The notes below the pieces were generated by a model. That model was not told the origin of the DNA. It did not search any database and worked only from the letters and a program-made list of their open reading frames with translations. This document shows, piece after piece, positions 1-11,390 of a stretch of 64,000 nt of DNA; within the stretch, counting starts at the first letter, position 1, and each line of letters starts with the position of its first letter. The position numbers were made by a program, and so were the translations under genes. The stretch is from Xiphydria camelus (Eukaryota; Arthropoda; Insecta; Hymenoptera; Xiphydriidae). The stretch is taken from positions 6,019,001 through 6,083,000 of the forward strand of contig OY783198.1 in NCBI GenBank assembly GCA_963678675.1, given 5' to 3'.

Positions 1-1729
1 TTCTCAGGTAGTACGATTAGTCAAAGTTGACGTGTTTGTAATGGCTACCGGTGTCGGGGGTCGTTCGTACTCGTATTTCATAGCCTCGTGCGCGCCGTCG
101 GGACGGCGCTGGGTTCGGATGGAGGGGTGTGGGCGCGGTAAGGGTTCGTTTCATGGCTGCGAGCACGGCGGCGCGTCTCGTTAGGAACTTGAGCTCGCTC
201 TGGGAGGGAGAGGGTGAGAGAGGGAGAGCGAGAGAGAGCCGGGTTCGCGCATCGCTCGCGTTTCCTCCGCGCGGGAGCTCGCCGGGGTTTGGGGTTGCCG
301 CAACTTTTATCCTCGACGATCCCTCCTTTGACTTCGCTCCCTCTCTCGCTCCGGTATAGGTACGTTAGTTAGATACGGAGAACGCCGTCCGCCTGTCCGT
401 TTACCGTAACGGCGGTGTAGAGGGCGACTTCTCCGAGTCCCTTATACGCTACCGAGTTAGTGGGTAAGAGTGTATGAATATTATATCCTTCCCTCTCTCT
501 AACACGCGCCGGGGTCAGCTGCCGTTCTCTCTTCGCGGGTATCTTCCTTGCGCTTACAGGTATACATGTGCGCTTATCTGTCGCCGTTTGTTGCGGTGCG
601 ATTTCCTCTTACGATTCGGTTCTCTCACTAATTCTTTTTAGTGTGAATTTGAGAAATTTCGACGAAATTATTTACCTCGTAGTTTTTCATTGCTCATTCT
701 CGGCCCTGCTTGAGCTGGAAAATGATGTTTTGAAATACAGCCATACATATCTACGTCTATTACGGGTCTACCTCTCTCGCGTTCGTTACTTGGTATACCA
801 AAAAAAAATCCGTTTTATTCCATCCATTAATGACGTCATAATACAGTAAAGAGAAACGCACTTATAGCTTTGCGAACAATTATTATTTTTTCGGCAAACA
901 TTTTCTTCTTCCCGTGACACATTGAATGTGCATATAGATTACAAATTGAATTAAAAAATATGAGTATTTTTTTGTTGCGACAACTAAATTAGCGTGCGTG
1001 ATAGGAATATTTATTTATAAACGATAACGAAGCACCTTGGAATCGATTGGATTTTTAATATTTTTGATTATTTATCTCGGAAAAAATAAAACGCTTTAAT
1101 GAGGACAGGCAAACTCAAGCATAAATCTCTGTTGTTTGATAAAAATTACCCCTAGACATATTCGCTCGACGCGGTTCGCTTCAACCCCGAGGCGAAGTCC
1201 TACTGTGACGGCGACGCCACCCCTCGCCTCCGGATGGTTGCAATTATCATTAAACGTCCATATCGTTGATATACGCAATCTCGGATACTCCATCAGCGGT
1301 GACCTTTTGGAACGATGCCCCCGTAGGGCGCGCAGGCGTTTCCGCCGCTCGGCAATCCCGGACCAACCGACGGGTAGATAGACAGACGGGCGGGGGGTGG
1401 GCGCCTCTGAGAAACTCGTTAGATTGACAGTGAAAGGCAAAACCTCGAGATCGCGTATCTATAACTCTCCGTCGACGGGGTTACATTGATCGCGCGATGA
1501 TAGAAAATGGATAGTAATCCATTATCGGCGGTGGCCAATGCCGGTCGAACGCCTCCGCTTTATCGTTAACCCTCTTCGAGCTCCAAAGCGCACCCCATGA
1601 GTCATTTTTCCAGCAGAATATTTTTTACGGATATGAAATTAGTATTACTTGTTTAAATTGTCTCGTAATTTATAATTAAAATTATAAATTCGTCATTGTC
1701 ATAGAAAATTGCAAAATAAATTATTGTTT
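1..1729. other. No gene seen; CpG-rich then AT-rich DNA
   Basis: Bases 1-560 are CpG- and purine-rich, including a GA-rich run near 203-235. Bases 840-1100 and 1600-1730 are AT-rich. I see no coding exon, RNA gene or clear repeat boundary here. Confidence 0.5.
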
Positions 1730-1974
1730 CCCAGGCGGAAAAGTTCTATATATTTTGTATACTATAATTCATATGTATAATAGTTTTGGTCATATATGAA
1801 TTACATATGATTTCTATATTAACCATATAAGGACTGTATGCGGATTTTTAAACGTTTGTATAATTCGTATATAGAAATTAACCTGTGGGTTTATACAGAA
1901 ATCATATATAATCCACATGTATCACCAAAACCACATTTGAATTGTATAGAAGATATATGGAATTTTTCCGCCCG
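1730..1974. mobile_element. MITE family A, copy 1
   Basis: An AT-rich fold-back element begins with CCCAGGCGGAAAAGTTCTA and ends with the reverse-complement-like TTTTTCCGCCCG. Between them are many palindromic CATATG and ATATAT motifs. The same ends recur at 8132, 18297, 18584 and 49432, which defines the family. There is no open frame, so it is non-autonomous. The target duplication is not clear. Confidence 0.7.
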
Positions 1975-2474
1975 AGTTGGGCGATCCGAGAGTCAAAGTA
2001 GTAAAATTCAGAAAAATTGTTCGCCGAGTACTCGCGTTATAGGAGAAATATTTCGGTCATCCGCGGATTAATGCAAACCTCTCCTGGGCGACCCAACTTG
2101 CGCGCGACGTCCCAGTCCGACGTAACAGTGTTGTCCAAGTCGCAAACTCGAACTTTCTGTATCCGCCTCGTCGCGATGAACCTCTCGCGCACCACCGTTC
2201 ATGAACGAGGCGACAGGAGCCGAGTGCAGTTTATCCCGAGTTGAAGCCGTTTGTGCGGCGTTGCCCTTATTGGATTTCGCGGCGGAGCGCGATAGATGCT
2301 GCCGTTGCGGAATTGCTTCGACGCGGAACGTCGATCGTTGATCATTCGCGCGGGCGAAAATATACGCTTGAATTTAAAGGAGAGATAAAATATTTCAAAA
2401 CTAGAACCTCCTGAATTATTGGGAAATTTTACTTGTTTTTTTAAAGGATAGCAGTTAAAATACATGTACCCCTG

Positions 2475-2846
2475 CATGGAAAAAAAAAACAGAAATTTTT
2501 ACTGCTTCATTTAGCAGCGCTGAGACTCAAGCTCATTTTCAAGAATTTGTACAGAGAGGAGACATTTTTATTTACTGTTGTAAACGCAGAGTGCATGCAC
2601 TTAAAAAAATTCTACGGTATGGACCTGCTCGCATATAGACCACTTTTGGTGTTAATTAACAATGGCATGAGACTGAATGACACCAGAGATGTATGAATAT
2701 AGGCCCATATCGGCGAAATGGTGTTAAAAATTGTCACCACTTTTTTACTGCGCAGAATAGTCGTTCTCTGTACGAATTCTTGACAATGAGTTCGAGTCTC
2801 AGCGCCACTGCATGAAGCGGTAAAAAGTGCTGTTTTCTTCTCCGCG
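2475..2846. mobile_element. MITE family G, copy 1, carrying an F insertion
   Basis: Two long inverted arms enclose the element. The left arm (about 2490-2560) contains GCGCTGAGACTCAAGCTCAT; the right arm (about 2760-2835) carries its reverse complement with few changes. The right end is TTTTCTTCTCCGCG, matching the CACGGAGAAAA-type terminus of the wider group. The middle is occupied by a family F copy, so this G is older. A second, one-armed G copy lies at 10.9-11.4 kb. Confidence 0.7.
2598..2752 (-). mobile_element. MITE family F, copy 1, nested in G
   Basis: About 155 bp, the reverse complement of the F copy at 5608-5758. Shared blocks include GGTGTTAATT, CATTGTTAATT-like sequence and TAGACCACT. 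Ends are short inverted repeats (CACTTAAAAAAA and the complement of TTTTTTACTGCG). It interrupts the G element between its arms. Flanking dinucleotides are TG and CA. Confidence 0.75.
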
Positions 2847-5474
2847 TACGATATAACGGATGGTCATTTTTTAATTCTCGTTTGTCATGTCTACAAGATA
2901 ATCGCGGCTTTGCAAAATTGCACGTCGAAGAGAGAGCGTCGAATTAAATTTACCGGGATGACTTTCGAATATTCGCCGGAGCATTTACCCCGCACGGGCG
3001 AGTGTGCGCGGATGAAGATGCTGCGAATGGCGTGTGCTCCGAGAACCTTTATGGAAATTGCACTTGATGGCGGAAAGGGGGTGTTTTTTTGTGCACCCCT
3101 GCACAGCTGGGGTCCTCTCTTATGTATATCGCGCCCCATCGCGCCGCTTCCTATTTTGCTTATACACGCGCGCGCGCGCGTGTGTGTTAACGCGTACACG
3201 GAGGTACGACACACGGACACCCGGGGCACAGGTTGCCGCTCGTTAGCAAATTGCAGTCTGACTTAAAATATGCACGAGGAGCCGGATGTCGTCGCCGTCG
3301 TCGCGCGTTGCAGGCGTCGCCGCCGTTCCAATTTTTGCGAGTTCCTCGCGCCTGTGGTACCGCTTTTGATTGCAGGGATCCCCGGGCCCGGGCAGTGCGC
3401 GCGCGCGTCGCTTTATGCGAAAAGTTTCATGCTTTCAGGCGATCGGAAAGCCGATACCTACACTTGCGAATCTGGGGCGAAATGATATCGAACGACCCTC
3501 TCTGGCCGCTTTCCAATCTGCCGGCTTGCCGCTGCGCGGACTTTTTTTTTCCGGGGTTTTCTTTCGCCGCTCCTGCACCGATCGACGGCGCGGGCACGTC
3601 ACTGGTTCTCTATTAATGGAGAGTTCTCGAGTGTGCTGCTTTCTTCCTCTTCTACATCTTCTTCGTCTTCTTCATCATCTTCTTCGTGTTCTTCATCTTC
3701 TTCATCATCTTCTTCGTGTTCTTCATCGTCTTCTTCTTTCTTTAGAAATTGAGCGAATCGTTCTCGAAAATCGATTTTGTAATTTCATCATACGGTGGAG
3801 CAGCTTAGTTATGAGGACATTGAGAATGGTTCATAGATGAAGGCGGATAATTAAAGTCGTGTCCCCGTAATGGCAATTAAACCGCTTCGCTCCACGATTC
3901 GTTACACCCCACGGCAACCATAGAAACCATTTTCCCGCTCGCGTTCCATAGCTGCAGGCGTTCGTCGTTCATCTTCGAAATTAATCCCGACGCGAATGTA
4001 TCGTCTCGTCGTATCACGGCGACGACCTCCACGAGTCGCGCGCCCGACGATTCGACGGTGGATGTATCGATCCCGCGCTCCTCTCGACGACGCCGCGAAC
4101 GGGCGAAAGGTGCGAAAAAGAAATTGCTCCCGCTAAAATTAGCCTCGCGGCTTCCCGCGCATAACCGACCCTCTTCGATCCACCCTTCGGCGGAGCGCCC
4201 TACCCTTTCTCTCGTTACTTCCTTCCCGCGTTTCGTCCCGCCGCGAAGAGGAGGGGCTTAAAAGTTTCCACGGCAAACGCCGCCGGAGATCGGACAATCC
4301 GGTAACGAAACCACCCCAATTCGCCCGACATTCAACACTCTCAACACCGGCGATCTCCGCGCGGCGCCTCGCGGTGCGATCCAATTAGCGGATGATCCAG
4401 ATGGGAACTTCTTCTTTTTAATAAGATTGACGAAGTTTGATTCTTCGCCGGATAGGTAGAAGCTTTCCGCCTCGAACGGATGTACAGCCGCGATGTAACG
4501 TCCGCGCGGAAACGAGAAACCGATACCCAAAGTTTAAACTCGCTCGGCGCGCATTTCGAGCGCCTCCCGTTTTTCGTCCTCGTTACGGTGTCGATGCGAT
4601 GCCCGCGCCTCCGGAAGGTGTCTTTCGCGAACGTTTTACGAAATATGCAAATCGCCCGCTCGCGCAAATCCGACGCGCGAAACTTTTTAAAGCGGGCGTC
4701 CCAGCGCGCGCGACCCCGCACGGCTCCGTGCACTCGTCGACATCGCGAAGGCTGCGGGGAGAAACGTTTGATGGGAATTTGTCGAGTTTCCGCGACATGG
4801 TTATGTCGCGACGCGGGGGTGTACCGCAGTAATTTCAAGTTCTCACGTCGAATTGCATCCCGAGGAGGTGCACCGCGTCGCGTCGTCGTGTAAACCGAGT
4901 TACGTGCAGTTACGAGACTCGGGACTCGTATAACGCGTCACCCTTGCGTGTGAACACGCGTTCCGTTGAGGGCGCGTTCACACGGAGAGACACACTCGCG
5001 CTGTGAAAACGAGACGTCGACCTCAGACTGTTCTTGAGAGATTTAAGGCGGAGCATTCTCGAATGGGCTGCTGTACATATACATCGGGGGATAGAACGGG
5101 GTTGTTCTTGAGTTTGAATACACCCGCATATATCCTCGGCGGACGGTACAATGCGAGATAACGGCGTGTCGGTACGGGGGGAGAAGGTGACTGTATAGTT
5201 TACCCTCGCAATCGCTCCCTCCTCCGCAGCTCGTTTCTCCGGGGGTCGTTGGTGGTTTAACTGCCAAGACGCCCTTTTTAATTGCGTCACATCCGTCTCA
5301 TTACCCCTCCTTTATATCAATCTTGCCTTATGCTCTCGACGCGTTTTATTTCTTTCGGTTTTACTGGATACACGTGTGACTGTGGAAGGGACGGGGGAGG
5401 TTTTTTTTTTACGTTTGAACGCATCGCAGATTCGTAGCGAGCGTTCTGATATCGAGACGCGTCAAGTGTTGACG
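2847..5474. other. No gene seen; CpG-rich unique DNA
   Basis: Mostly GC- and CpG-rich sequence with short (CG)n runs, for example near 3166-3185. Apart from the TTC-rich microsatellite listed separately I see no gene or repeat. Open frames here overlap on both strands and look like composition artefacts. Confidence 0.5.
3640..3741. repeat. Imperfect TTC/TCT microsatellite
   Basis: About 100 bp of pyrimidine-rich trinucleotide repeat with a higher-order unit of about 36 bp: the block CTTCATCATCTTCTTCGTGTT occurs twice in a row with slight variation. It translates as a Leu/His run in one frame but nothing around it supports coding. Confidence 0.85.
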
Positions 5475-5928
5475 CACCGAGAAGGATGGTGTTTCAAAAT
5501 GTAGCAATCAGTCCCGGAAAGTATGGGGGAAAATACTCCAGATGAGAAATGCAATGATGTGACAGTTGTGAATTCGGTTAAATACTCTACTGTATGGGAT
5601 TTATATGCACAAGTAGGAAAGTGGTGTTAATTTTTAACACCGTTTCACCGGCGTGGACCTATATGTACCACACATCTGGTGTCATTCAATTTTACGCCAT
5701 TGTTATTTGACACCAACAGTGGTCTATATAGGTCCATACCACAGGATTTTTTACAGTGTGTACTGTACAGGACTGTATAGGATTTACGTCTGACAATAGT
5801 AAATTTTATACAGCGTTGTATTTAACCGAATTAATAATTGCACCATCACCGTATTTCTTACCTGGAGTTTTTCCCGTAATTTCTGCAAATGATTTTTGCT
5901 ACATTTTGAATCATCATTTTTCTCAGTG
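5475..5928. mobile_element. MITE family E, copy 1, carrying an F insertion
   Basis: The left end CACCGAGAAGG is followed by TTTCAAAATGTAGCAATCAG; the right end carries the inverse (GCTACATTTTGAA ... TTTCTCAGTG). Internal inverted blocks include GAATTCGGTTAAATAC and its complement GTATTTAACCGAATT. The F element at 5608-5758 splits it. Flanks are CG and CA, compatible with a mutated 2-bp duplication. Other E copies lie at 28325, 42956 and 50498. Confidence 0.8.
5608..5758 (+). mobile_element. MITE family F, copy 2, nested in E
   Basis: A 151-bp element beginning CACAAGTAGGAAAG and ending TTTTTTACAGTG, flanked by TG on both sides (5606-5607 and 5759-5760). It is the inverted counterpart of the copy at 2598. 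Its presence inside E shows it is the younger insertion. Confidence 0.8.
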
Positions 5929-7684
5929 CAAGTAACCGGCCAAAGATTCGAACCTTTTTTTTTTCTCTATATTTATAAAGACGCAAATCGTCGCTCAATA
6001 CAATCTAACCTTATGTAGATACGAAGAGATACAAAACGAAAGTCACTACACGCGATGCACGGGAGACAAGCAGATTCGATGCGAAGAGACCCAACAGCAT
6101 CCCCCCGCGATGGTACTCCGGGCGGAGGGTCTCGTATACACTCACCATTCCCCACCGACTCATTCACACCCCTCGAAAACATCGCGCGCGAACGGGGGGC
6201 GACCCTCCCGATTCTCTATCCCCATCGACGTTGCATCGCGGTCGCTCCGCTCGCATCTTCCCATCCCCCCGTACGTATCGCGGGCCGACTCCACGTCCCT
6301 TCGGTGCGAAAAGACCACCCCCCATCGTCCTCGGGAACACGAAGCACGCGAGGCGCAGCCGAAGCGATTTTCTCTCTCGATGTAATCTCGCGACTAGAGT
6401 TGGTCTCGCGACTTGGCGGTCGAAATACAGCGGCGGTGAGGAGGAGGCGACTTTAATAGACATCCGACCCCCGCGCGTTTCTTCTTTTCTTAGCTCGTCG
6501 CACGCGGCTAGCGCGGTAAAAGGAAAGCAGCGGGGCAACGCGCGACAGGAGGGTTATACGCTCGCAGCGGATCGGGGCGAATAAGCGGAAGTGGTGGGGC
6601 GGCGGTGCAGGGTTACTTTAGGAAATTGCCAATTGCAAACTTTTCCGTGGCTGCACACCAAATCCCGCCGCACGGCGAGACGTGCGCCCCGGCCACCGCC
6701 AGCAGCGCAGGTGGGCGCGCGATATACGCGCGCCGCGTATACATGTATCTCGAGCTCGGACATTTTTCACGTATGAGAGCGGTGGTGGGCGGTGAGAGCA
6801 CGGAGATCTCTTCGGCGCTCGCGACGCGGGAGTGCATCGTCGTATCGGTATTCCCAGAAGTTCGTCGCTATCCACTCTTCCTTTTTCCGGACGACAGCGC
6901 GCCGCTCGGGAGCCGCGATGCACTCGCGGTTGCCACTGCAAATCATACACGGATAGCCGCATGCAGTCCGCGCGCGCGCGCGCGTAGTTACCTATACGCG
7001 GCGCGACAAATGGATATTAACAAGGCATTTGCGCGGTACAGGTACACGGCACACGGATGGGGCGCTCGTTTACGCGCGCTTTACGCCGCTGTAATTTTGA
7101 TTAAGCGATCAGCTTCGCGCGCGCATTACTGTGAGTGGTTCGAAATTCAGTCCGCGCTTATGCACGCGCGCGGCGTAACGCGCGGCGCGGAATCGGCGCG
7201 TTTTTCGCGCGAAGCGGTTTAAGGATAAATAGGTGTATAATTAAATTCGTATGCGCGCGTGATACGTGGGCGGATGAGTTTCCCGGGTAGGATTGACAGA
7301 TAGATAAAATGTGTGCGAGAGATGCATCGCCGGATTATTTTCATCGGGCGACAAACCACTCGCCTTTACAACAGTCGCGCGAGCCGATAAAAACGTTGAC
7401 ATTAACGCTCGTATAAACGCGCGGAACGCGGTGTTTCTTGCGGGGCTATATAGAGGGACGCTTCCGGTTTGACGATGGGACTCATAAATGCAGCGTATAA
7501 ACACGAGTCGGGAGTGCTCGTATAAGAAACTTTTATCGGCCTAAAAGATAACGTCGATATGACGCGGGGGCGGCGAACGCTCCGAAAGAGACGCTCGTCG
7601 GTTCGATAGTTCCGCTCGAATCCGTTTTGTGTAGGATTCGTTCGTAGTACCTTTGTTGTGTGCGAGATTCGTACCTGTACGCGG
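5929..7684. other. No gene seen; CpG-rich unique DNA
   Basis: Very CpG-rich sequence with CG runs near 6967-6985 and no repeat boundary. The longest open frame (about 205 codons, 6605-7222) is low-complexity Arg/Ala/Ser and overlaps frames on the other strand; I do not consider it a gene. Confidence 0.5.
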
Positions 7685-8131
7685 GGTGTCCAGTGGTCGA
7701 GGAATTCTGGAGAATCTGGAACTGTCAGGGAATTGTGTGGGTCAGGAAAAAGTCCGGGAAAATAGGGAGTTTTTTGGAACTTTTCGAAAATACTCAAATT
7801 TCGCAAATAGCTTGACTTTCTAGTCTGTTGCAATTTTTAAGAATTTATATGAAAATCGAAAAAAGTGTTCCATAGGTGTACATGTATGTATCTAGGTTCT
7901 TTTTTGTTCTAAAAAAAAGTCATTAAATAATAATGTGATTTGACAAAATAAAATTATTTTAACGTTTATTTCTCAGATGTCATAATACGTTTTATGAATA
8001 TTAGTTAATGTGTTCATTCGACGAAAAATGATTGATACGTAATACTTGATACTAGATCTACATCTATATCGGCCAGGAAAATTTGACTATTCCAGACTGG
8101 AAAACTTGGAAATGTCATGGAACTTCTTCAT
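7685..8131. repeat. Degenerate repeat with direct-repeat ends
   Basis: Near 7702-7735 and again near 8092-8125 there is a related segment of the form CTGGAnAAnCTGGAAnTGTCA(G/T)GGAA, in the same orientation, separated by about 390 bp of AT-rich sequence. This suggests an old, diverged interspersed repeat. I cannot name the family. It abuts family A copy 2. Confidence 0.4.
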
Positions 8132-8388
8132 CCAGGGGTGGAAAGTATATATCTTTTATATCTCTCTATATATCTTGTATATGTATAATTCATATGTGGT
8201 GTTTTGGTCATATATGGATTACGTATGATTCCTATATTAACCATCTAAAGACTATATACAGATTTTTAAATGTTTGTATAATCCATATACAGTCCTTACA
8301 TGCTTAATCATATATAATCCATATTATCAAAAACACATATGGATTATATCTAAAATACATAAATATATATAGAGTTTTCCGCCTGGGC
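8132..8388. mobile_element. MITE family A, copy 2
   Basis: Starts with a diverged CCAGGGGTGGAAAG and ends with GAGTTTTCCGCCTGGGC, the complement of the family A terminus. The interior is ATATAT- and CATATG-rich like copy 1 and includes the shared phrase TGGTTTTGGTCATATATG-like sequence near 8196-8218. It is older than copies 4 and 5 judging by the changed left end. Confidence 0.65.
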
Positions 8389-10252
8389 ACATTATTAGAA
8401 TTATACAATAATACCGACGACATCTTCGCTAGACACCGCGCTATATTTCAACTAAAAGGGAAAGTACGCGATCCATTAGTTCCGTTCGTCTCGAAACAGT
8501 TGAGCATCCGTATATGGACACCCGATATAAAGATTTTCTAATGTTATACCACCGCGAGATTTCTTCTCGTAAAACATTTATACGCCTCGTCGCCGATGCC
8601 TTATTCGTATGCCAGCAGTCGACCCATATATTCGACTCGCTCGGTACGTCGAGCCGAGAGTCGTCGCTCCGCTACATTATTTACGATTCGTCGGGAATTA
8701 TCGTCCCTCTCGATCTCCGTCGCACCCGTACCACCATCTCGCGTGGCTCTCGGTTGTGTTTTCGAAATTCTCCGCACGGGGCGAGAGAGATCGGACGGGA
8801 CAGGGCCGCGGTGCACCGCTCGCGCACGTTTCTCCCTCCTCCTAATTGCAGCGGGAAACAGTCGCGCGCTCCTCGAGACTGGTCGCCAGTACAGGGGGTG
8901 CGAGACTGTAGCGCGCGGGTTCACCGTGCCGTGTGCGCCGCCGGACCAGTGGAGCCGAGAGGTGGCTTCGCGCGGCTGCACCGCTCGCCGCCGCTAGTGG
9001 TAATTCCTAGTTCGCCTCGACCCGGTCAGACTCTACCGCCAAACAGTTAAATCTGATTACCCGAGAAAAGCGCGGCCGGAACTCTCGTTAAGCCGAGGTG
9101 GCGTGACATCGTGGCCTGAATTATCCGCCGGCCCCCCCTTCCGGGGTCCGCTTCTGACCTCACCGCCGCCCCGATCCTTCATCCCCTCGATTTCCGGCGA
9201 GGATGAGACGTCGCGCGCAGTTCTCGCGTCCGTCGACTTTCTCGGCTTCTCGGTACGATTGCATCGCGATGCGCGGAGGATTCCGATGTGCATTATTGGC
9301 ATTGCGGATGGTCCTGGAAAGTTCGGTGCTTTTGCACGCGTGTGACAATAAACGATATCCTCTGGATAGCGCAGGTAACTCGTCTGCTGGTTAACAGTAG
9401 CGGATATTTTGAAAATAGATGCGTTATTTGTAAGCAAGTTATTGGATGAAAGTATAAGCAAAATGCATACGTTGTACTTGCTGAAAAGACTTAAGAAGGA
9501 GACAGTCTTAGATCCCTTTTAAAAATATTCTGCTTTAAAAAATCGATAGAATTAATTGAATTGCATTATTTGTCAGGCATAAATAAAGCTACTGTATTTT
9601 GATATTTGGGACCCGTGAGGTGATCCGTAAGCTGGTTTCTATCGACGTATCGATAAGACGAACGTAGAAGTATAATTACTGTTCACTTGCCGTGCTATCC
9701 GGGGATACTTTACGCGTTTGAAGAGCAATTTATTAATGACAATCGATTAACCATATAATTTCAATTTAGAATTTTACGTTACCGCCAACGAGATTTTACT
9801 CTCCTGTGTTATCTTTACATAATTGGCATCTACACATTAACTTGAGAAAACGAACCGTCGCTCGACCCCGTAGATAATAGATTACTTCGAGACTACTCAC
9901 TTTTTCGGGAACCTGGGATATCTCGAACTGCAAATTCATTTGGGGGGAAAGAGCACACACGCAATTCCCCTTGTATACCAGTGATACCAAGCGAGATAAC
10001 GTATATAGGTACGTATCCACCGGATACACCAACAGGGAGGGTGATTCTGCATAGGATTCGGTCCTTAAAACCGAAGGAGATCGCGGCCCAGAATTATACG
10101 ATAACACCGACGAGAGAGGATCCGCATTATCCTTCGAGAGTTCGAATCCACCGTTCGCATTGTCAGGGCGCGCCCGTTCCACCGCGTCGCTTTCTCTTCC
10201 GTCTTCCCTCGCACTCTTCCGCTTTTCCCTCTCTACCTCACAGATACACGCA
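8389..10252. other. No gene seen; mixed unique DNA
   Basis: CpG-rich from about 8560 to 9350 and AT-rich from 9400 to 9800. I see no exon, RNA or repeat boundary that I can support. Confidence 0.5.
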
Positions 10253-10273
10253 CGCACACACACACACACACAC
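10253..10273. repeat. (CA)n microsatellite
   Basis: A short pure CA run following ACGCACG. No further feature is attached to it. Confidence 0.9.
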
Positions 10274-10884
10274 CTATTCCTCGCCTCTCCTCGTTCCGCG
10301 GAGTTGCTGACATAATTGCAGCGCCTTGTCACTAAGAACTTGCCACGAATGAATGTGCCCTCTCCCGTTCCGCCACCCCAACCCTCTCGCGCTCTCCCAC
10401 CCTCGCCGCGACTGCCTTACACCCCGACGACCCTCGCCGTTCACCGCGAGCACGCGTACCCCGGCCGCCGCGCGTTAATGAGAAAATTATATCCTCGACT
10501 CGCGCGAACCGATCGCGCGCTCCGCTGCAGTCTCGGCTGAATAAGCGCCCGCGCGGTCGGTTCCTTTGTGCGAGTTTCGCGCGTGCGGAGTGTGTCGAAA
10601 TCGCGCCGCGCGGGGTGCGTAATTCGGCCGTGGTCCACACGGGGCTGGAACGAATTCCAGGCGCTCGTCGGCAAACGGACTCCGGCGACGGTGTCGTGCT
10701 AAATCAATTGCGTTGGCTCTCGGAGAAGAGGGAACTGCGGGAGAAATGCAGTTTTGCTATAGTATAAACTACGATTCCGCGACCGGGGAGCCTTATGGAA
10801 ATACGCGTTAATTAGGTATTTTTTTTTATGGGGAATTTTTAGAAATTTCTATGCAAACAGATATCATATTATGTCTGGTTAAAC
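10274..10884. other. No gene seen; CpG-rich unique DNA
   Basis: CpG-rich to about 10700, then moderately AT-rich up to the family G copy. Nothing else identified. Confidence 0.45.
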
Positions 10885-10939
10885 TTGTATCTGGACAGTT
10901 GTAAACAGTAAATAGAAATGTGTGTCCTCTCTGTACCTG

Positions 10940-11304
10940 CACTGAGAGAAAAATGTAGTAGATTTGATTAAATCGGTGGTTGCGGGTGGAGGAATGCAGA
11001 TTTAATTACTTGCTCTCTCTTAATTTAAATCCCTGAAAATCAGTGAAAAGTCACCGAAATTCAGTGAATAGATAGCTACTGAAATTACAGTGACATTATA
11101 TTTATTAGATTGCAGTGCCTCTACACTGATTCTTAGTTATTTTTACCGATTCAGATTAAGAGAGTGTACTAATAATAATTGACTCGAATGGACTACAGCC
11201 TGTTCCTTCAAATAGCCGTTAAACATAATTAGTTTTATCAATCGGTGCAATTAATTCTGCACACCCCCCATCCATAATTGAACATGCCGTTTTTTCCCTC
11301 AGTG
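10940..11304. mobile_element. MITE family H, copy 1, nested in G
   Basis: Begins CACTGAGAGAAAAATG and ends TTTTCCCTCAGTG. Its inverted interior shares GGTGGAGGAATGCAGA, CTATTTGAAGGAACAGGC (complement) and GTAGTCCATTCGAG (complement) with the intact copy at 62516. A smaller inverted-repeat element sits at about 11012-11168. Right flank is TA; on the left a TA is separated from the terminus by four extra bases. Confidence 0.75.
11012..11168. mobile_element. Small inverted-repeat insertion inside H
   Basis: The ends are inverted repeats, CTCTCTTAATTTAAATC on the left and GATTCAGATTAAGAGAG on the right. The H copy at 62516 lacks this segment at the equivalent point (between the ATTATTAGT-like and AAGTAATT-like blocks), so it is a third-level insertion: this element in H in G. 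Short repeats of TCAGTGAA lie inside. Family unknown. Confidence 0.6.
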
Positions 11305-11390
11305 TACAAATTCCTGAGAATAAGCTCGAGTCTCGGCATCGCCGGATGAAACAGTCGAAATTGCCGTTTTCTTTTTCCCGTGTCGTTCGA

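Larger units (their letters stand above)
10885..11390 (-). mobile_element. MITE family G, copy 2 (one arm), carrying H
   Basis: On the minus strand this matches the left arm of G copy 1. Outside the H insertion the left part reads TGTAAACAGTAAATAGAAATG and CCTCTCTGTAC, and the right part continues CAAATTCCTGAGAATAAGCTCGAG to a CCGTTTTC end. The two parts join into one continuous G segment when H is removed, which proves the nesting. The left boundary is approximate. Confidence 0.65.

Noticed and set aside
3640..3741. TTC-rich tract as coding for a Leu/His-rich peptide
   Set aside because: It is a microsatellite with no surrounding coding support.
5855..5870. CTTACCTGG, a minus-strand CAG|GTAAG
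   Set aside because: It lies in the terminal repeat of a family E MITE and has no pyrimidine tract upstream on the minus strand.
5935..5960. GGTTCGAATC (minus strand) as the B box of a second tRNA
   Set aside because: No A box or tRNA fold is present upstream on that strand.
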